From the NCBI RefSeq assembly GCF_047511655.1, contig NC_133397.1, positions 47,320,001 through 47,384,000 on the forward strand: DNA of 64,000 nt. Direction: 5' to 3'. Below, piece after piece: positions 1 through 10,789 of this stretch (position 1 is the first letter of the stretch; every line of letters begins with the position of its first letter). The DNA comes from Castor canadensis. Taxonomy: Eukaryota > Chordata > Mammalia > Rodentia > Castoridae. The position numbers and the translations under genes were made by a program. The notes under the pieces were generated by a model. That model did no database searches. It was given only the letters and a program-made list of their open reading frames with translations, and was not told the origin of the DNA.

Positions 1-287
1 GCTACGAGATGGCCACTCAAGATTCAGCAAGAAGATATGATGACAAGTGCCCAGGTGCTAGCCAGCCAGGCTCCTGGCAGAAGTGCTGCTGAGGACAGGG
101 CTGCACTGAGTGACATTTGTTGTTCAGCCCATGGGCAAAGCCTACTATAGGGGTCAGGCACCCTCTGACATCTCAACTGGATATAAATGTAGAGCTGAAT
201 CTATCAAAATGAAATGTGCACACAGAGAAATGCTTTCCTGAGAGGAAACCCTTTCATCACACCACATGGAATCAAGAAGGTTACTTA
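1..287. other. Single-copy DNA, nothing recognised
   Basis: I see no coding frame, repeat or regulatory motif that I can support in this stretch, which precedes the first SINE. Confidence 0.4.
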
Positions 288-466
288 GCTGGGCACCTGT
301 GCTCATGCCTGTAATCCTAGTTACTTGGGAGGCTGAGATAGGGAAAATTGCAGTTTGAGGCCACGCCAGACCTCATGTGACCCCCTTCTCTAAAAATAAC
401 CAGAGCAAAATGGACTGGAGGTGTGGCTCAAGTGATAGATCACCTGCTTTACAGGTAACTTGTGCT
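288..466 (+). repeat. Dimeric SINE (B1-like + ID-like), diverged
   Basis: The left half has the 7SL/B1-type run 'tgcctgtaatcctag' followed by 'gaggctgaga'. The right half has the ID/tRNA-like 'gtggctcaagtgatag'. The usual 'gttcaaaccccagta' B-box end and A-tail are missing or degraded, so this copy is old or truncated at its 3' end. Confidence 0.75.
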
Positions 467-1032
467 GTGCTTTGCAGTTCTCCATGGCTGCATAACAAAG
501 TATCCCGAAGGGTGGCAGCTGGAGGATGTATTATTTCTTATTACTTCTGGGGTTGACTGGACTCCCCTGGGAGGAGTTTTTTCCCCCTCCATGGTCAGCT
601 GAGCTCATTCATGAGCTGCATCAGCAGGCAGTGTGGCAAGTACCACAGGATCCCAACGGCCTCTCCTCCTCTAGGAGCTCCATCCTCTTGGCCTTTCACC
701 CCTCTGTTAGCTAGCTCCAAAATGGAGCTTCTAAGAACACAGGAATACTAAAAGTGCCTTTTAGGCTTCTGTTTGCACAACACATGGTAATGCCCCATTT
801 GCCTAAGCAAATCTCACAGGCAGTACCAGTCAAGGGTGTGAAGACCAGGAAGAGGGTTGCATCCAGCACCAAGGTAACAGAGTACCACCCCCTGACTTTC
901 TCTAATGTTATTTGTAAAGGTGGGCTCACTTCCCGCTGAAAAAGCCACTAGGTAGAAGAAGCAAGTGAAACTAAATAGGGCCAGAAGGAACACCCAGGCA
1001 AAGTTTCTCTGAGTTCAAAAAACATCCTCCCA
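467..1032. other. Non-coding DNA, possible degraded ancient repeat at 470-620
   Basis: The stretch starting 'ccatggctgcataacaaa' has the look of an ancient interspersed repeat, but I cannot name the family. The short open frames here have no recognisable protein similarity and I treat them as chance. Confidence 0.3.
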
Positions 1033-1230
1033 GGGCCAGGTATGGTGGTATAAGCCTATAATCCCAGCTACTAGGGAGGCAGAGATCAGGAAGATCATGG
1101 TTCAAGCAAGCCCAGTAAAAGTAGCTCAAGACTTTATCTGGAAAACAAAAAAAGCAAAAAAGGAATGAGGTTGTGATTTAAATGATAGAGTGCTTACTCA
1201 CAAGGTCCTGAGTTGAAAACCTAGTACTGC
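1033..1230 (+). repeat. Dimeric SINE (B1-like + ID-like), first of a tandem pair
   Basis: A B1-like head ('ataatcccagctactagg') is followed by an A-rich linker and an ID-like tail ending in a degenerate B box ('gagttgaaaacctagtac'). It is joined directly to a second copy in the same orientation with no unique DNA between, so one probably inserted at the tail of the other. Confidence 0.75.
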
Positions 1231-1452
1231 AGCCAGACACTGGTGGCTCACACCTGTAATCCTAGCTACTCAGGTGGCAAAGATCAGGAGGATTGTAATT
1301 TGAAGTCAGCCCTGGGCAAACAGTTCACAGGACCCTATCTTGAAAAACCTCACCAAAAGAAAAAAAAAAAAGCTAGTGGAAGAGCACTTGCCTGGCAAGT
1401 GTGAGGCCTTGAGTTCAAACTCCAGTACCATCCAAAAAAAAAAAAAAAAAAA
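1231..1452 (+). repeat. Dimeric SINE (B1-like + ID-like) with A-tail, second of a tandem pair
   Basis: It has a well preserved head ('ggtggctcacacctgtaat'), linker, and ID tail with the B-box-like 'gagttcaaactccagtacc'. It ends in an A-run of about 18 bases near 1435-1452, as expected of an RNA-polymerase-III retroposon. Confidence 0.85.
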
Positions 1453-1493
1453 GGAAAAGGTGAAATATGTAAACTATACCATAATTGTTTTGT

Positions 1494-1557
1494 GAGATGC
1501 TGGGGCTCAAAGCCGGGGCTTTGCAAAGCACTCTACTACTGAGTCACATTCAGCCCT
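1494..1557 (-). repeat. ID-like SINE monomer, diverged
   Basis: Read on the minus strand it gives the ID order: a 'ctgaatgtgactcagtagtagag' type head (A box) and then a degraded B box. There is no B1 half. Confidence 0.55.
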
Positions 1558-2229
1558 GAAGCATAATTTTACCAACTGTCATTTTTCCTGGCTAAAGAGA
1601 AAGAAGCTTCACTATCTGGTGGGTCCCTTGGACTCACTTTGCCCAGACAGAGTTTAGGAGAATTTTGGCTTGTGGCCCCAAATTTCTCTGGCATGCCTAC
1701 CATCAGGCTGGAGCAGAAGGTCCAAGTATGATCCAATGTCACAAGGCCAGCCTTTGCTCCTACCAAAGGGCTTGGAGCTCCCTGACTGCAGGGTGACCAA
1801 ATGAGGGAGGATTCCATGACAGTAGAGCATGGCGATTCTGAGGACCACACTTACAGGGGAGGTTGGAAAGAAAATTGGGATGTTGTAGCTTAATTAAACT
1901 ACTGTTTAGTTGGAAAAACAAAGCATAGCAATCAAGTCAACAGACTGGGTCCCAAGCAACTGATGGCGGCCTTATTGGTGCTGACATGGTAAGTAGTTTT
2001 GACAGTTCTAGAAAATCAATGACAATTTACAGGATAATGTTGAAGGAACTGCTAAGCCCTTAGTGAACAGAATCAAAAGGAAAAGATAAAACAGGATAGT
2101 CGAACAATAAAACCACGCAGCTCCTGCAAAAACAGCTTGGACATGCTCAGTGAGGTTTTGTGTTTTGGAAAACTGTTTAATTCTCTTTTCCTTTTTAACA
2201 TTTTTAGAGTAAATGCTGAGATAGATGCA
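1558..2229. other. Single-copy DNA, nothing recognised
   Basis: No supportable gene. The open frames at 1569-1850 on the minus strand overlap each other in different frames and have no recognisable domain. The stretch abuts the target-site duplication of the first L1. Confidence 0.3.
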
Positions 2230-2244
2230 TGGATTGGGATTTTT
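2230..2244. repeat. Target-site duplication of the minus-strand L1 (left copy)
   Basis: The 15-mer tggattgggattttt occurs here and again, identically, at 9159-9173, immediately outside both ends of the minus-strand L1. A perfect duplication of this length is the normal product of target-primed reverse transcription, and it fixes the element borders. Confidence 0.9.
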
Positions 2245-2721
2245 TTTTATTCATATATGCATACAATGTTTGGGTCATTTCTCCCCCCTTCCCCCACCCT
2301 CTCCCTTAACCCGCCCCGCCCCCTCCTTCTCCCCTCCACCCCCTCCATACCTGGCAAAAACTATTTTGCCCTTATCTCTAATTTTGTTGAAGAGAGAATA
2401 TAAGCAATAATAGGAAGAACCAAGGGTTTTTGCTAGTTGAGATAAGGATAGCTATACAGGGAGTTGACTCACATTAATTTCCTGTGCATGTGTGTTACCT
2501 TCTAGGTTAATTCTTTTTGATCTAACCTTTTCTCTAGTTCCTGGTCCCCTTTTCCTATTGGCCTCAGTTGCTTTTAAAGTATCTGCTTTAGTTTCTCTGC
2601 ATTGAGGGCAACCAATGCTATCTAGTTTTTTAGGTGTCTTACCTATCCTCATATCTCCCTTGTGTGCTCTCGCTTTATCATGTGATCAAGGTCCAATCCC
2701 CTTGTTGTGTTTGCCCTTGAT

Positions 2722-5700
2722 CTAATGTCCGCCTATGAGGGAGAACATATGATTTTTGGTCTTTTGGGCTAGACTAACATCACTCAGAATGATGTTCTCC
2801 AATTCCATCCATTTACCAGGAAATGATAACATTTCGTTCTTCTTCATGGCTGCATAAAATTCCATTGTGTATAGATACCACATTTTCTTGATCGATTTGT
2901 CAGTAGTGGAACATCTTGGCTGTTTCCATAACTTGGCTATTGTGAATAGTGCTGCAATAAACATGGGTGTGCAGGTGCCTCTGGAATAACATGTGTCATA
3001 GTCTTTTGGGTATATCCCCAAGAGTGATATTGCTGGATCATATGGTAGATCAATGTTTAACTTTTTAAGTAGCCTCCAAATTTTTTCCAGAGTGGTTGTA
3101 CTAGTTTACATTCCTACCAACAGTGTAAGAGGGTTCCTTTTTCCCCAAATCCTCGCTAGCACCTGTTGTTAGTGGTGTTGCTAATGATGGCTATTCTAAC
3201 AGGGGTGAGGTGGAATCTTTGTGTGGTTTTAATTTGCATTTCCTTTATTGCTAGAGATGGTGAGCATTTTTTCATGTGTTTTTTTGCCATTTGAATTTCT
3301 TCTTTTGAGAAAGTTCTGTCTAGTTCACTTGCCCATTTCTTTATTGGTTCATTAATTTTGGGAGAATTTAGTTTTTTAAGTTCCCTATATATTCTGGTTA
3401 TCAGTCCTTTGATGTGTAGCTGGCAAATATTTTCTCCCACTCTGTGGGTGTTCTCTTCAGTTTAGAGACCATTTCTTTTGTTGAGCAGAAGCTTTTTAGT
3501 TTTATGAAGTCCCATGTATCTATGCTATCTCTTAGTTGCTGTGCTGCTGGGGTTCCGTTGGAAAGTTCTTACCTATCCTATTAATTCCAGAGTATTTCCT
3601 ACTCTTTCCTGTACCAACTTTAGAGTTTGTAGTCTGATATTAAGATCCTTGATCCATTTTGAGCTAATATTGGTACAGGGTGATATACATGGATCTTGTT
3701 TCAGTTTTTTGCAGACTGCTTAGCAGTTTTCCCAGCAGGTTTTGTTGAAGAGGCTGTCTTTTCTCCATCGTATATTTTTAGCGCCTTTGTCAAAGACAAG
3801 TTGGTTATAGTTGTGTGGCTTCATATCTGGGTCCTCTATTCTGTTCCACTGGTCTTCATGTCTGTTTTTGTGCCAGTACCATGCTGTTTTTATTGTTATT
3901 GCTTTGTAATATAGTTTGAAGTCAGGTATTGTGATACCTCCAGCATTGTTCTTTTGACTGAGTATTGCCTTGGCTATTCGTGGCCTCTTGTGTTTCCATA
4001 TAAATTTAACAGTAGATTTTTCAATCTCTTTAATGAATGTCATTGGAATTTTGATGGAAATTGCATTAAACATGTAGATTACTTTTGGGAGTATAGACAT
4101 TTTTACAATGTTGATTCTACCAATCCATGAGCATGGGAGATCTCTCCATTTTCTGTAATCTTCCTCAATCTCTTTCTTCAGAAGTTTATAGTTTTCCTTG
4201 TAGAGGTCGTTCACATCATTTGTTAGGTTTACACCTAGGTATTTGATTTTTTTTGAGGCTATTGTAAATGGAATTGTTTTCATATATTCTTTCTCAGTTT
4301 GTTCATAATTAGTGTATAGAAATGCTAATGATTTTTCTATGTTGATTTTATATCCTGCTACCTTGCTATAGCTATTGATGGTGTCTAGGAGCTTTTGAGT
4401 AGAGTTTTTGGGTCTTTAAGGCATAGGATCATATCATCTGCAAACAGGGATATTTTGACAGTTTCTTTACCTATTTGTATTCCTTTTATTCCTTCTTCTT
4501 GCCTAATTGCTCTGGCTAGGAATTCCAGTACTATATTGAATAGGAGTGGAGGTAGTGGGTATCCTTGTTTGGTTCCTGATTTTAGAGGGAGTGGTTTCAG
4601 TTTTTCTCCGTTAAGTATAATGCTGGCTGTAGGTTTGTCATATATAGCTTTTATAATGTTGAGGTACTTTCCTTCTATTCCTAGTTTTCTTAGAGCTTTT
4701 ATCATGAAATGGTGTTGGATCTTATCAAAGGCTTTTTCTGCATCTACTGAGATGATCAAGTGATTTTTTTCTTTGCTTCTGTTAATGTGGTTTATTACGT
4801 TTATTGATTTTCTTATGTTGAACCACCCCTGCATTCCTGGGATGAAGCCTACTTGGTTGTGGTGAATAATCTTTTTGATGTGCTGTTTAATTCGGTTTGC
4901 CATTATTTTGTTGAGGATTTTTGCATCAATGTTCATTAAGGAGATTGGCCTATAGTTCTCATTTTTGGAGGTGTTTTTGCCTGGTTTTGGGATAAGTATA
5001 ATACTGGCTTCATAAAATGTGTTAGGCAGTTTAAGGAGGGTTGGTGTCAGTTCTTCTTTAAAGGTCTGATAGAATTCAGCAGAGAATCCATCAGGTCCTG
5101 GACTTTTCTTTTTGGGGAGACTCTTGGTTGCTGCTTCAATTTCATTTTGTGTTATAGATCTATTCAGGTGATTAATTTCCTCTTGGTTCAGTTTTGGATG
5201 ATCATATGTATCTAGAAATCTGTGCATTTCTTTACGATTTTCAAATTTATTTGAATATAGGTTCTCAAAGTAGTCTCTGATGATTTCCTGGACTTCTATA
5301 GTGTTTGTTGTTCTCTCCCCTTTTGCATTCCTGATTCTACTAATTTGGGTGTTTTCTCTCCTCATTTTAGTCAGGTTTGCCAGGGGTCTGTCAATGTTGA
5401 TTATTTTTTCAAAGAACCAACTTTTTGTTTCATTAATTCTTTCTATGGTTTTTTGGGTTTCTATTTTACTGATTTCAGCTCTTATTTTTATTATTTCTCT
5501 CCTATTTGTTTTGGGATTTGCTTGTTCTTGTTTTTCTAGGAGTTTGAGATGTATCATTATGTCATTGATTTGGGATATTTCAGTCTTTTTAACATATGCA
5601 CTCATCGCTATAAACTTTCCTCTCAGGACTGCCTTTGCTGTGTCTCATAGGTTCCAGTAGGTTGTGTTTTCATTTTCATTGACTTCCAGGAACTTTTTAA

Positions 5701-6504
5701 TTTCCTCTTTTATTTCATCAATGACCCATTGTTCATTAAGTAATGAGTTATTCAGTTTCCAGCTGTTTTCATGTTTTTTGTCTTTACTTTTGTTGTTGAG
5801 TTCTAGTTTTATTGCATTGTGATGAGATAGAATGCATGGTATAATTTCTATTTTCTTATATTTGCTGAGGCTCACTTTGTGTCCTAGGATATGATCTATT
5901 TTGGAGAAGGCTCCATGGGCTGCTGAGAAGAATGTATGTTGTGTAGAAGTTGGATGAAATGTTCTGTAGACATTAAGAAGGTCCATTTGATCTATTGTAT
6001 ATTTTAGATCTAGGATTTCTTTATTGTTTTTTTGTTTGGATGACCTATCTATTGATGATAATGGGGTGTTAAAGTCTCCCACAACCACTGTGTTGGAGTT
6101 AATATATGGGTTTAGGTCCTTCTGGGTATGTTGGATGAAATTGGGTGCGTTGACATTGGGTGCATATAGGTTGATAATTGTTATTTCCTTTTGGTCTATT
6201 TCCCCTTTTATTAGTATGGAATGTCCTTTATCTCATTTGATCAATGTAGGTTTGAAGTCTATTTTGTCAGAGATAAGTTTGCTACTCCTGCCTGTTTTCA
6301 GGGGCCATTGGCTTGGTAAATCTTCTTCCAGCCTTCCATCCTAAGCCTATGCTTATTTCTGTAGGTGAGATGGGTCTCCTATAAGCAATAAATTGTTAGA
6401 TCTTCCTTTTTAATCCATTTCATCAAACGGTGCCTTTTGATGGGGGAATTAAGTCCATTAACATTAGGTGTTAGTACTGATAGGTATGTGGTGACTCCTG
6501 TCAT
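2722..6504 (-). pseudogene. L1 ORF2 remnant (endonuclease-reverse transcriptase), broken
   Basis: The reading starts at a start-codon position matching the intact ORF2 (6502-6504) and ends at the equivalent TAG (2722-2724). Recognisable blocks survive in different frames: endonuclease part at 5645-6088 (VVGDFNTPL), reverse-transcriptase core at 4385-5605 (with SPGPDGF and the FADD box), thumb and linker at 3720-4283, C-terminal tail at 2722-3440. Frameshifts separate them. About nine codons (FHEIEREGK in the intact copy) are deleted near 5030. It encodes no functional protein as it stands. Confidence 0.92.
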
Positions 6505-6552
6505 TTAGTTGTTAGTTGTTTGAAGGTTTGATTGTGTGTACCAAAGTTGAGG

Positions 6553-7751
6553 TTACTCTCTACTTTCTTGCTTTTTCTTTTCCTGTAGTTTGTTGCTGCC
6601 TGTCCTTTCATGGTTATGTTGGGTTTCACTTTCTGTGTGCAGAATCCCTTGAAGAATCTTTTGTAGTGATGGCTTAGTGGTCACATATTGTTTTAGTTTC
6701 TGCTTGTCATGGAAGACTTTTATTGCTCCATCTATTTTGAATGATAGTTTTGCTGGGTAGAGTATCCTGGGGTTGAAGTTATTTTCATTCAGTCATCTGG
6801 AAGATCTCACCCCAAGTTCTTCTTGCTTTTAATGTTTCTGTTAAGAAGTCTGCTGTGATTTTGATGGGTTTACCTTTGTATGCTATTTGTTTTTTCTCTC
6901 TTCCAGCCTTCAATATTCTTCCTTTAGTTTCTGTACTTGTTGTTTTAATGATGCTATGTTGTGGAGTAGTTCTATTTTGATCTGGTCTGTTTGGTGTTCT
7001 GGAGGCCTCTTGCATCTGTATGGGAATAGATTTCTCTAGATTTGGGAAATTTTCTGTTATTATTTTGTTGAATATATTACACATTCCCTTTGCTTGTACC
7101 TCTTCTCCTTCTTCAATGCCATGATTCTCAGGTTTGGTCTTTTGATGGAGTCGGTGAGTTCTTGCATTTTCTTTTCACAGGTCTTGAGTTGTTTAACTAA
7201 TAGTTATTCAGTTTTTTCTTTAACTACCATTTCATCTTTGAGTTCTGATATTCTATCTTCTGTTGTTCTATTCTGCTGGATTGGCCTTTTATTTTGTTTT
7301 GCAATTGTTTCGTTCTTTTTTCTGAGGTTTTCCATATCCTAAGTCACTTCCTCTTTAATATTTTCTATTTTTGTCCTGAGTTCATTTATCTCTTTATTAA
7401 TCATGTTCTTTGTTTCACTTTGGTGTTTATACAGTGCTTCTATGGTTTCTTTTATTTCTTGTTGTGCTTTTTCAAATTCCTATTTTTGTTGTCTTGGAAT
7501 TTCTTGAGTGTCTCCTGTACATTTTGGTTGACCATATCCAGTATCATCTCTACAAAATTCTCATTGATTACCTGTAGTATTTCTTCTTTTAGATTGTTCT
7601 TGTGGGCTTCATTGGGTTCTTTGGCATAGTTTGTCTTCATTTTGTTGGAGTCTGGATCTGAGTATCTGTTTTCTTCATTTCCCTCTGGTTCCTGTACTAA
7701 TTTTTTGCTGTGGGGAAGCTGGTTTCCCTGTGTTTTCTGTCTTCCCGTCAT
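6553..7751 (-). pseudogene. L1 ORF1 remnant (RNA-binding chaperone), broken
   Basis: The N-terminal block (starting MTGRQKTQ at 7751) runs open to about 7452, then frame is lost. The RRM/C-terminal-domain region survives in another frame at 6785-7084 (ITENFPNLEKSIPIQMQEAS). The equivalent of the intact stop lies at 6553-6555. The coiled-coil region in between is disrupted by stops and frameshifts. Confidence 0.9.
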
Positions 7752-9158
7752 TGCCCTTTGTGTTGTTATTGTCCCTGTACTGTGTGCAATTAAGTATTTT
7801 CTAGCTTGTAATAATAACAATGGTGATATTTAGAATGGAAGGGTGAGCTGAGATGGAAAGCAAGAAGTTAAAGAAAAAGGGAAAACATATAAACAAACAA
7901 GTAGAAAAAACAAAACAAACAAAAATGTTTCAAAGATATAAACAGGAAGAGATAGTGTAGTAATCAACTGTAAGCTGAACAGACATTAAAGAGACAGAGA
8001 GAGGATTGAAAATAAAGAATAAAAAAAATAAAAACAAAAAATAAATAAATGAAAAAAAAATCTCCAAGTTCAAATGCAATAAAGTTTCAGTCTTAATAAT
8101 TTTGGTGTTAGCTCCTCAGCCTCCAATCCTGGAGATGGTGTCTCAGAAGTAGTTCTGTCATTGTCTCATCAATGGAAAAAAAAATTAAAAAAAAAAAAAA
8201 AGAACAAAACAGAACAACACAGAACAACAACAACAAAAACCCCACAAAGTGTCCCAAGTTCAAATGCAATACAGTTTCAGAAAGTTTTTCAGCATGCAGG
8301 TATACTTCGGGTGTTGTCTCATCAAAGGTAGGGAGAAAAAAAAAGTCTGGAGACAGTTCTGTGAATGGCTATCTGAAGCTGTGGCTTGCCTGCCCACTGC
8401 TGTCAGCCTACTGTTGCTGGAGGCTTTATTTATGCAGATCTCAGGAGTGAGCTTAACACTCACCTGTCCTCTCAGGCTTTGTTTACTCAGAGTTCTCCTG
8501 TGTGCAAGCTGCTGCTACAAGCTTTCTCCTTTCCAAACACACTGGGGGAAGTGACACTGCACCAGCTTTCTCAGGCCTGCATGTTTATTTACAGTTCACA
8601 TGGGAAGTGGGTCTTCCCTCCTCTCCTGTGGAGTTTTCGTCCCATCACCACTTTTAAAGCTTTCCCACTCCTGGTTGCTGGGCGTGTGCCACCACTCCTG
8701 CCTTCTCCAGCCGGCTTGTTGTGAGAGATTTCCCCTCCCCTCTCTTTGGCTCTCAGGGTGCCCCACCCTCTTTGTTATGTGTCTTTTTTGTTGTTATTGC
8801 TTATTATTCAGTTTTTTTTCCTTTTTTCCCTGGGTGGAGGTTGGTCTGTTCAGGGTGCTATGCTGATATGGCTCAGGGTTGTCTGTTTGACTACCACATA
8901 CCACTTAGCTCACCTTGTGGTCTGCGTCTTCCCAAGCCGTCTGGGCGTGGGCATCTAGCAGCGGCGCGGGAGCCCTCCTGGTTTCTCCGTTTAACGTGAA
9001 GTGGAGATGCTATGCGCAGGCTGGAGGTATGGCAGAGTCAAAGTTTTGCCTCTTCTCAGTGGTTTTTCCTGTAAGGTTTATCTCCAGGGTCTCTCCAAGA
9101 TTTTACTTTAGGAGGCATGCTTTCTGCTTCCTCCCTCTAGCTGCCATCTTGGAATCTC

Positions 9159-9173
9159 TGGATTGGGATTTTT
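9159..9173. repeat. Target-site duplication of the minus-strand L1 (right copy)
   Basis: Identical 15-mer to 2230-2244. It directly follows the 5' end of the minus-strand L1, showing that the element is full length rather than 5' truncated. Confidence 0.9.
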
Positions 9174-9303
9174 AAATACACCTAAAATTTTACTTAAAAG
9201 AAGAAATAGATTGGTAAAATGTGCCTTTTTGGATAAATTTTGCTTTATATAATTTTTCACTAAAGCAAAAACTATAAAGATATTAAACACCAAGCCAGGC
9301 ATT
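9174..9303. other. Host DNA spacer between the two head-to-head L1 elements
   Basis: About 130 bp of AT-rich pre-insertion DNA separates the two L1 5' ends. Its last bases (from about 9293, 'gccaggcatt') are the start of a B1-like SINE that the plus-strand L1 interrupts. Confidence 0.7.
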
Positions 9304-9317
9304 AAGCTTATGCTTGT
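9293..9317 (+). repeat. Left stub of a B1-like SINE split by the plus-strand L1
   Basis: 'gccaggcattaagcttatgc' is the start of a B1/7SL-type SINE. The rest of that SINE resumes at 16352 beyond the L1, so the L1 landed inside an older SINE. Confidence 0.65.
9304..9317. repeat. Target-site duplication of the plus-strand L1 (left copy)
   Basis: aagcttatgcttgt here matches aagcctatgcttgt at 16352-16365 at 13 of 14 positions. The single T/C difference is consistent with a later point mutation. Confidence 0.8.
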
Positions 9318-10789
9318 GGAGAATTCCAAGATGGCGGCTAGAGGTAGGAAGCAGAAAGCGACCCTCCTATAGTGAAATCTTGGAGAGACGCTGGAGACAC
9401 ACTTTGCAGGCATAATCACCGAGAAAAGGCATAACTTTGACTCCTCCACACCTCCAGCCGGCACAGAGAATCTCCACTTCACGTTAAACGGAGAACCGAG
9501 GAGGCCCCCGGGGCCGCCAGTGGCCGGCGCCCATACGGCTTGGGAAGACGCGGACCAGGTGAGCTTCGCGGTACCGCGGTTCCCCCACAGACAAGCCTGG
9601 GCCAGAGCAGCATAGCCCCCTGGACAGACTGACGTCCACCCGGGAAAAAAAGAGAAACTGAGTACTAAGCAGTAAGAACAGTTAAGACACGCTGGAAAGA
9701 GGGTGGGGCGCCCTGAGCGCTGAAGATTGGGGGAAGGGAACCCTTCCCGGGACTGTAAATAAACGAGCCGGGCGGGCCGGAGAGGCTCTGGCGGGAGCGG
9801 GGCGCGCCCAGCAACCAGGAGCAGGGACGCTTGTGAGAGGAGGGAAGACCCACTTCCCACGTGAACTGTAAATAAACACACAGGCCTGACAATGCTGGGC
9901 AGTGTCGCCTTTCCCAGTGCTTGGAAAGGGAAAAGCCTGTAGCAGAGGCTGCCGCACAGGAGAACTCTGAGCAAACAAAGCCTGTGGGACCAGGTGAGTG
10001 CTAGCTCACCCCAGAGATCTGCATAAATAAGGCCGCCAGCTACAGGCGGAGAGCAGCAGGCAGGCAAGCCACAGTTGCAGATACCACTCTCGGAACTGCC
10101 TCCAGACGCTTTTTTTTTTTTTCTTTTTCTCCCTACCTTTGATGAGAGAACAACCGAATTACACCTGCAAGCCGAAAAACTTACTGAAACTGTATTGCAT
10201 TTGAACTGGGGACACTTGGTGGGTTTTTTTTTTTTTTTTTTATCCTCTGTGTGTGTGTGAGTGTGTAGTTTTGTTCTACTTTATGCATCCCCTTTGATTA
10301 GACAACTACAGAACAACATCTGAGGCACCAACTCCAGGACTGGAGATTGAGACGGACATCCAAATTATTAAGACTGAAACTGCATTGCATATAAACTTGG
10401 AAGTTTTTGGTTTTTTTTTTTTTTTTTTTTTTTAATTTTCTATTTTCCATTTTATTTTAATTCATTTTTATAAATAGATATTACTTTCATATACTTATGT
10501 TTTATTTTTTTATCTTTGATTTTCAATCCTCTCTCTGTCTCTCTATTGTCTGTTCAGCTTACTGTCGATTAGTACACTAACACTCCCTGTTTATACCTTT
10601 GAAACTCTCTTGTCTGATACCTTCTTCTGCTTTCTCCCTCTTGTCTGTATATTTGTTTTCCCCTTTTCTTTAACTTCTTGCTTTCCATCTCAGCTCACTC
10701 TTCCATTCTCAATATTACCATTGTTATTATTACAAGCTAGAAAATACTTAATTGCACACAGTACAGGGACAGTAACAACACCAAGGACA
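9318..10789 (+). promoter_or_regulatory. L1 5' UTR / internal promoter region
   Basis: The first 750 bp are CG-rich and open with a YY1-like core (aagatggcggc), as in other mammalian L1 promoters. The second half is AT-rich with T-runs near 10110, 10224 and 10410 and a GT-rich patch near 10247-10267. Two strong sense splice-donor-like sites occur at 9558 and 9993. No tandem monomers of the mouse type are visible. Promoter activity is inferred from L1 biology. Confidence 0.8.
9327..9338 (+). promoter_or_regulatory. YY1-like site at the L1 5' end
   Basis: caagatggcggc begins 9 bases from the L1 start and contains the YY1 core AAGATGGCGGC. Human L1 has a YY1 site at the same place, where it directs accurate initiation at the first base. 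The head-to-head L1 has the matching ctgccatcttgg at 9141-9152. Confidence 0.75.

Larger units (their letters stand above)
2245..9158 (-). mobile_element. Full-length but decayed LINE-1, minus strand
   Basis: A complete L1 read right to left: 5' UTR about 7752-9158, ORF1 remnant 6553-7751, ORF2 remnant 2722-6504, 3' UTR about 2245-2721 with a C-rich (sense G-rich) tract near 2281-2345. It aligns by eye along its whole length with the intact plus-strand L1 at 9318-16353 and is flanked by a perfect 15-bp target-site duplication. Several frameshifts and stops break both ORFs, and there are small internal deletions, so it is not expected to be autonomous. It sits head to head with the intact copy. 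Confidence 0.95.
9108..10067 (-). other. Long antisense open frame in the L1 5' UTR (ORF0-like position)
   Basis: A 319-codon frame runs antisense to the L1 5' UTR, starting with MPACCSPPVAGG. About 250 codons are L1-derived, followed by about 53 codons of host spacer and about 17 codons from the neighbouring L1's 5' end. Homologous blocks (start 'CQPTVAGGFIYADL', end 'SPFNVKWR' and 'FCFLPLAAILE') occur in the other L1, on the plus strand, at about 8386-9175 but split between frames. Primate L1 has an antisense ORF0 in the same place; any relation here is positional only. GC richness makes a long chance frame possible. Confidence 0.4.

Noticed and set aside
4395-7833. Several plus-strand frames antisense to the decayed L1 ORFs (for example 4395-4763, 5280-5660)
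   Set aside because: They are the complement of L1 ORF2 and ORF1; hydrophobic Phe/Leu/Ser-rich products are typical shadows of A-rich L1 coding strands.
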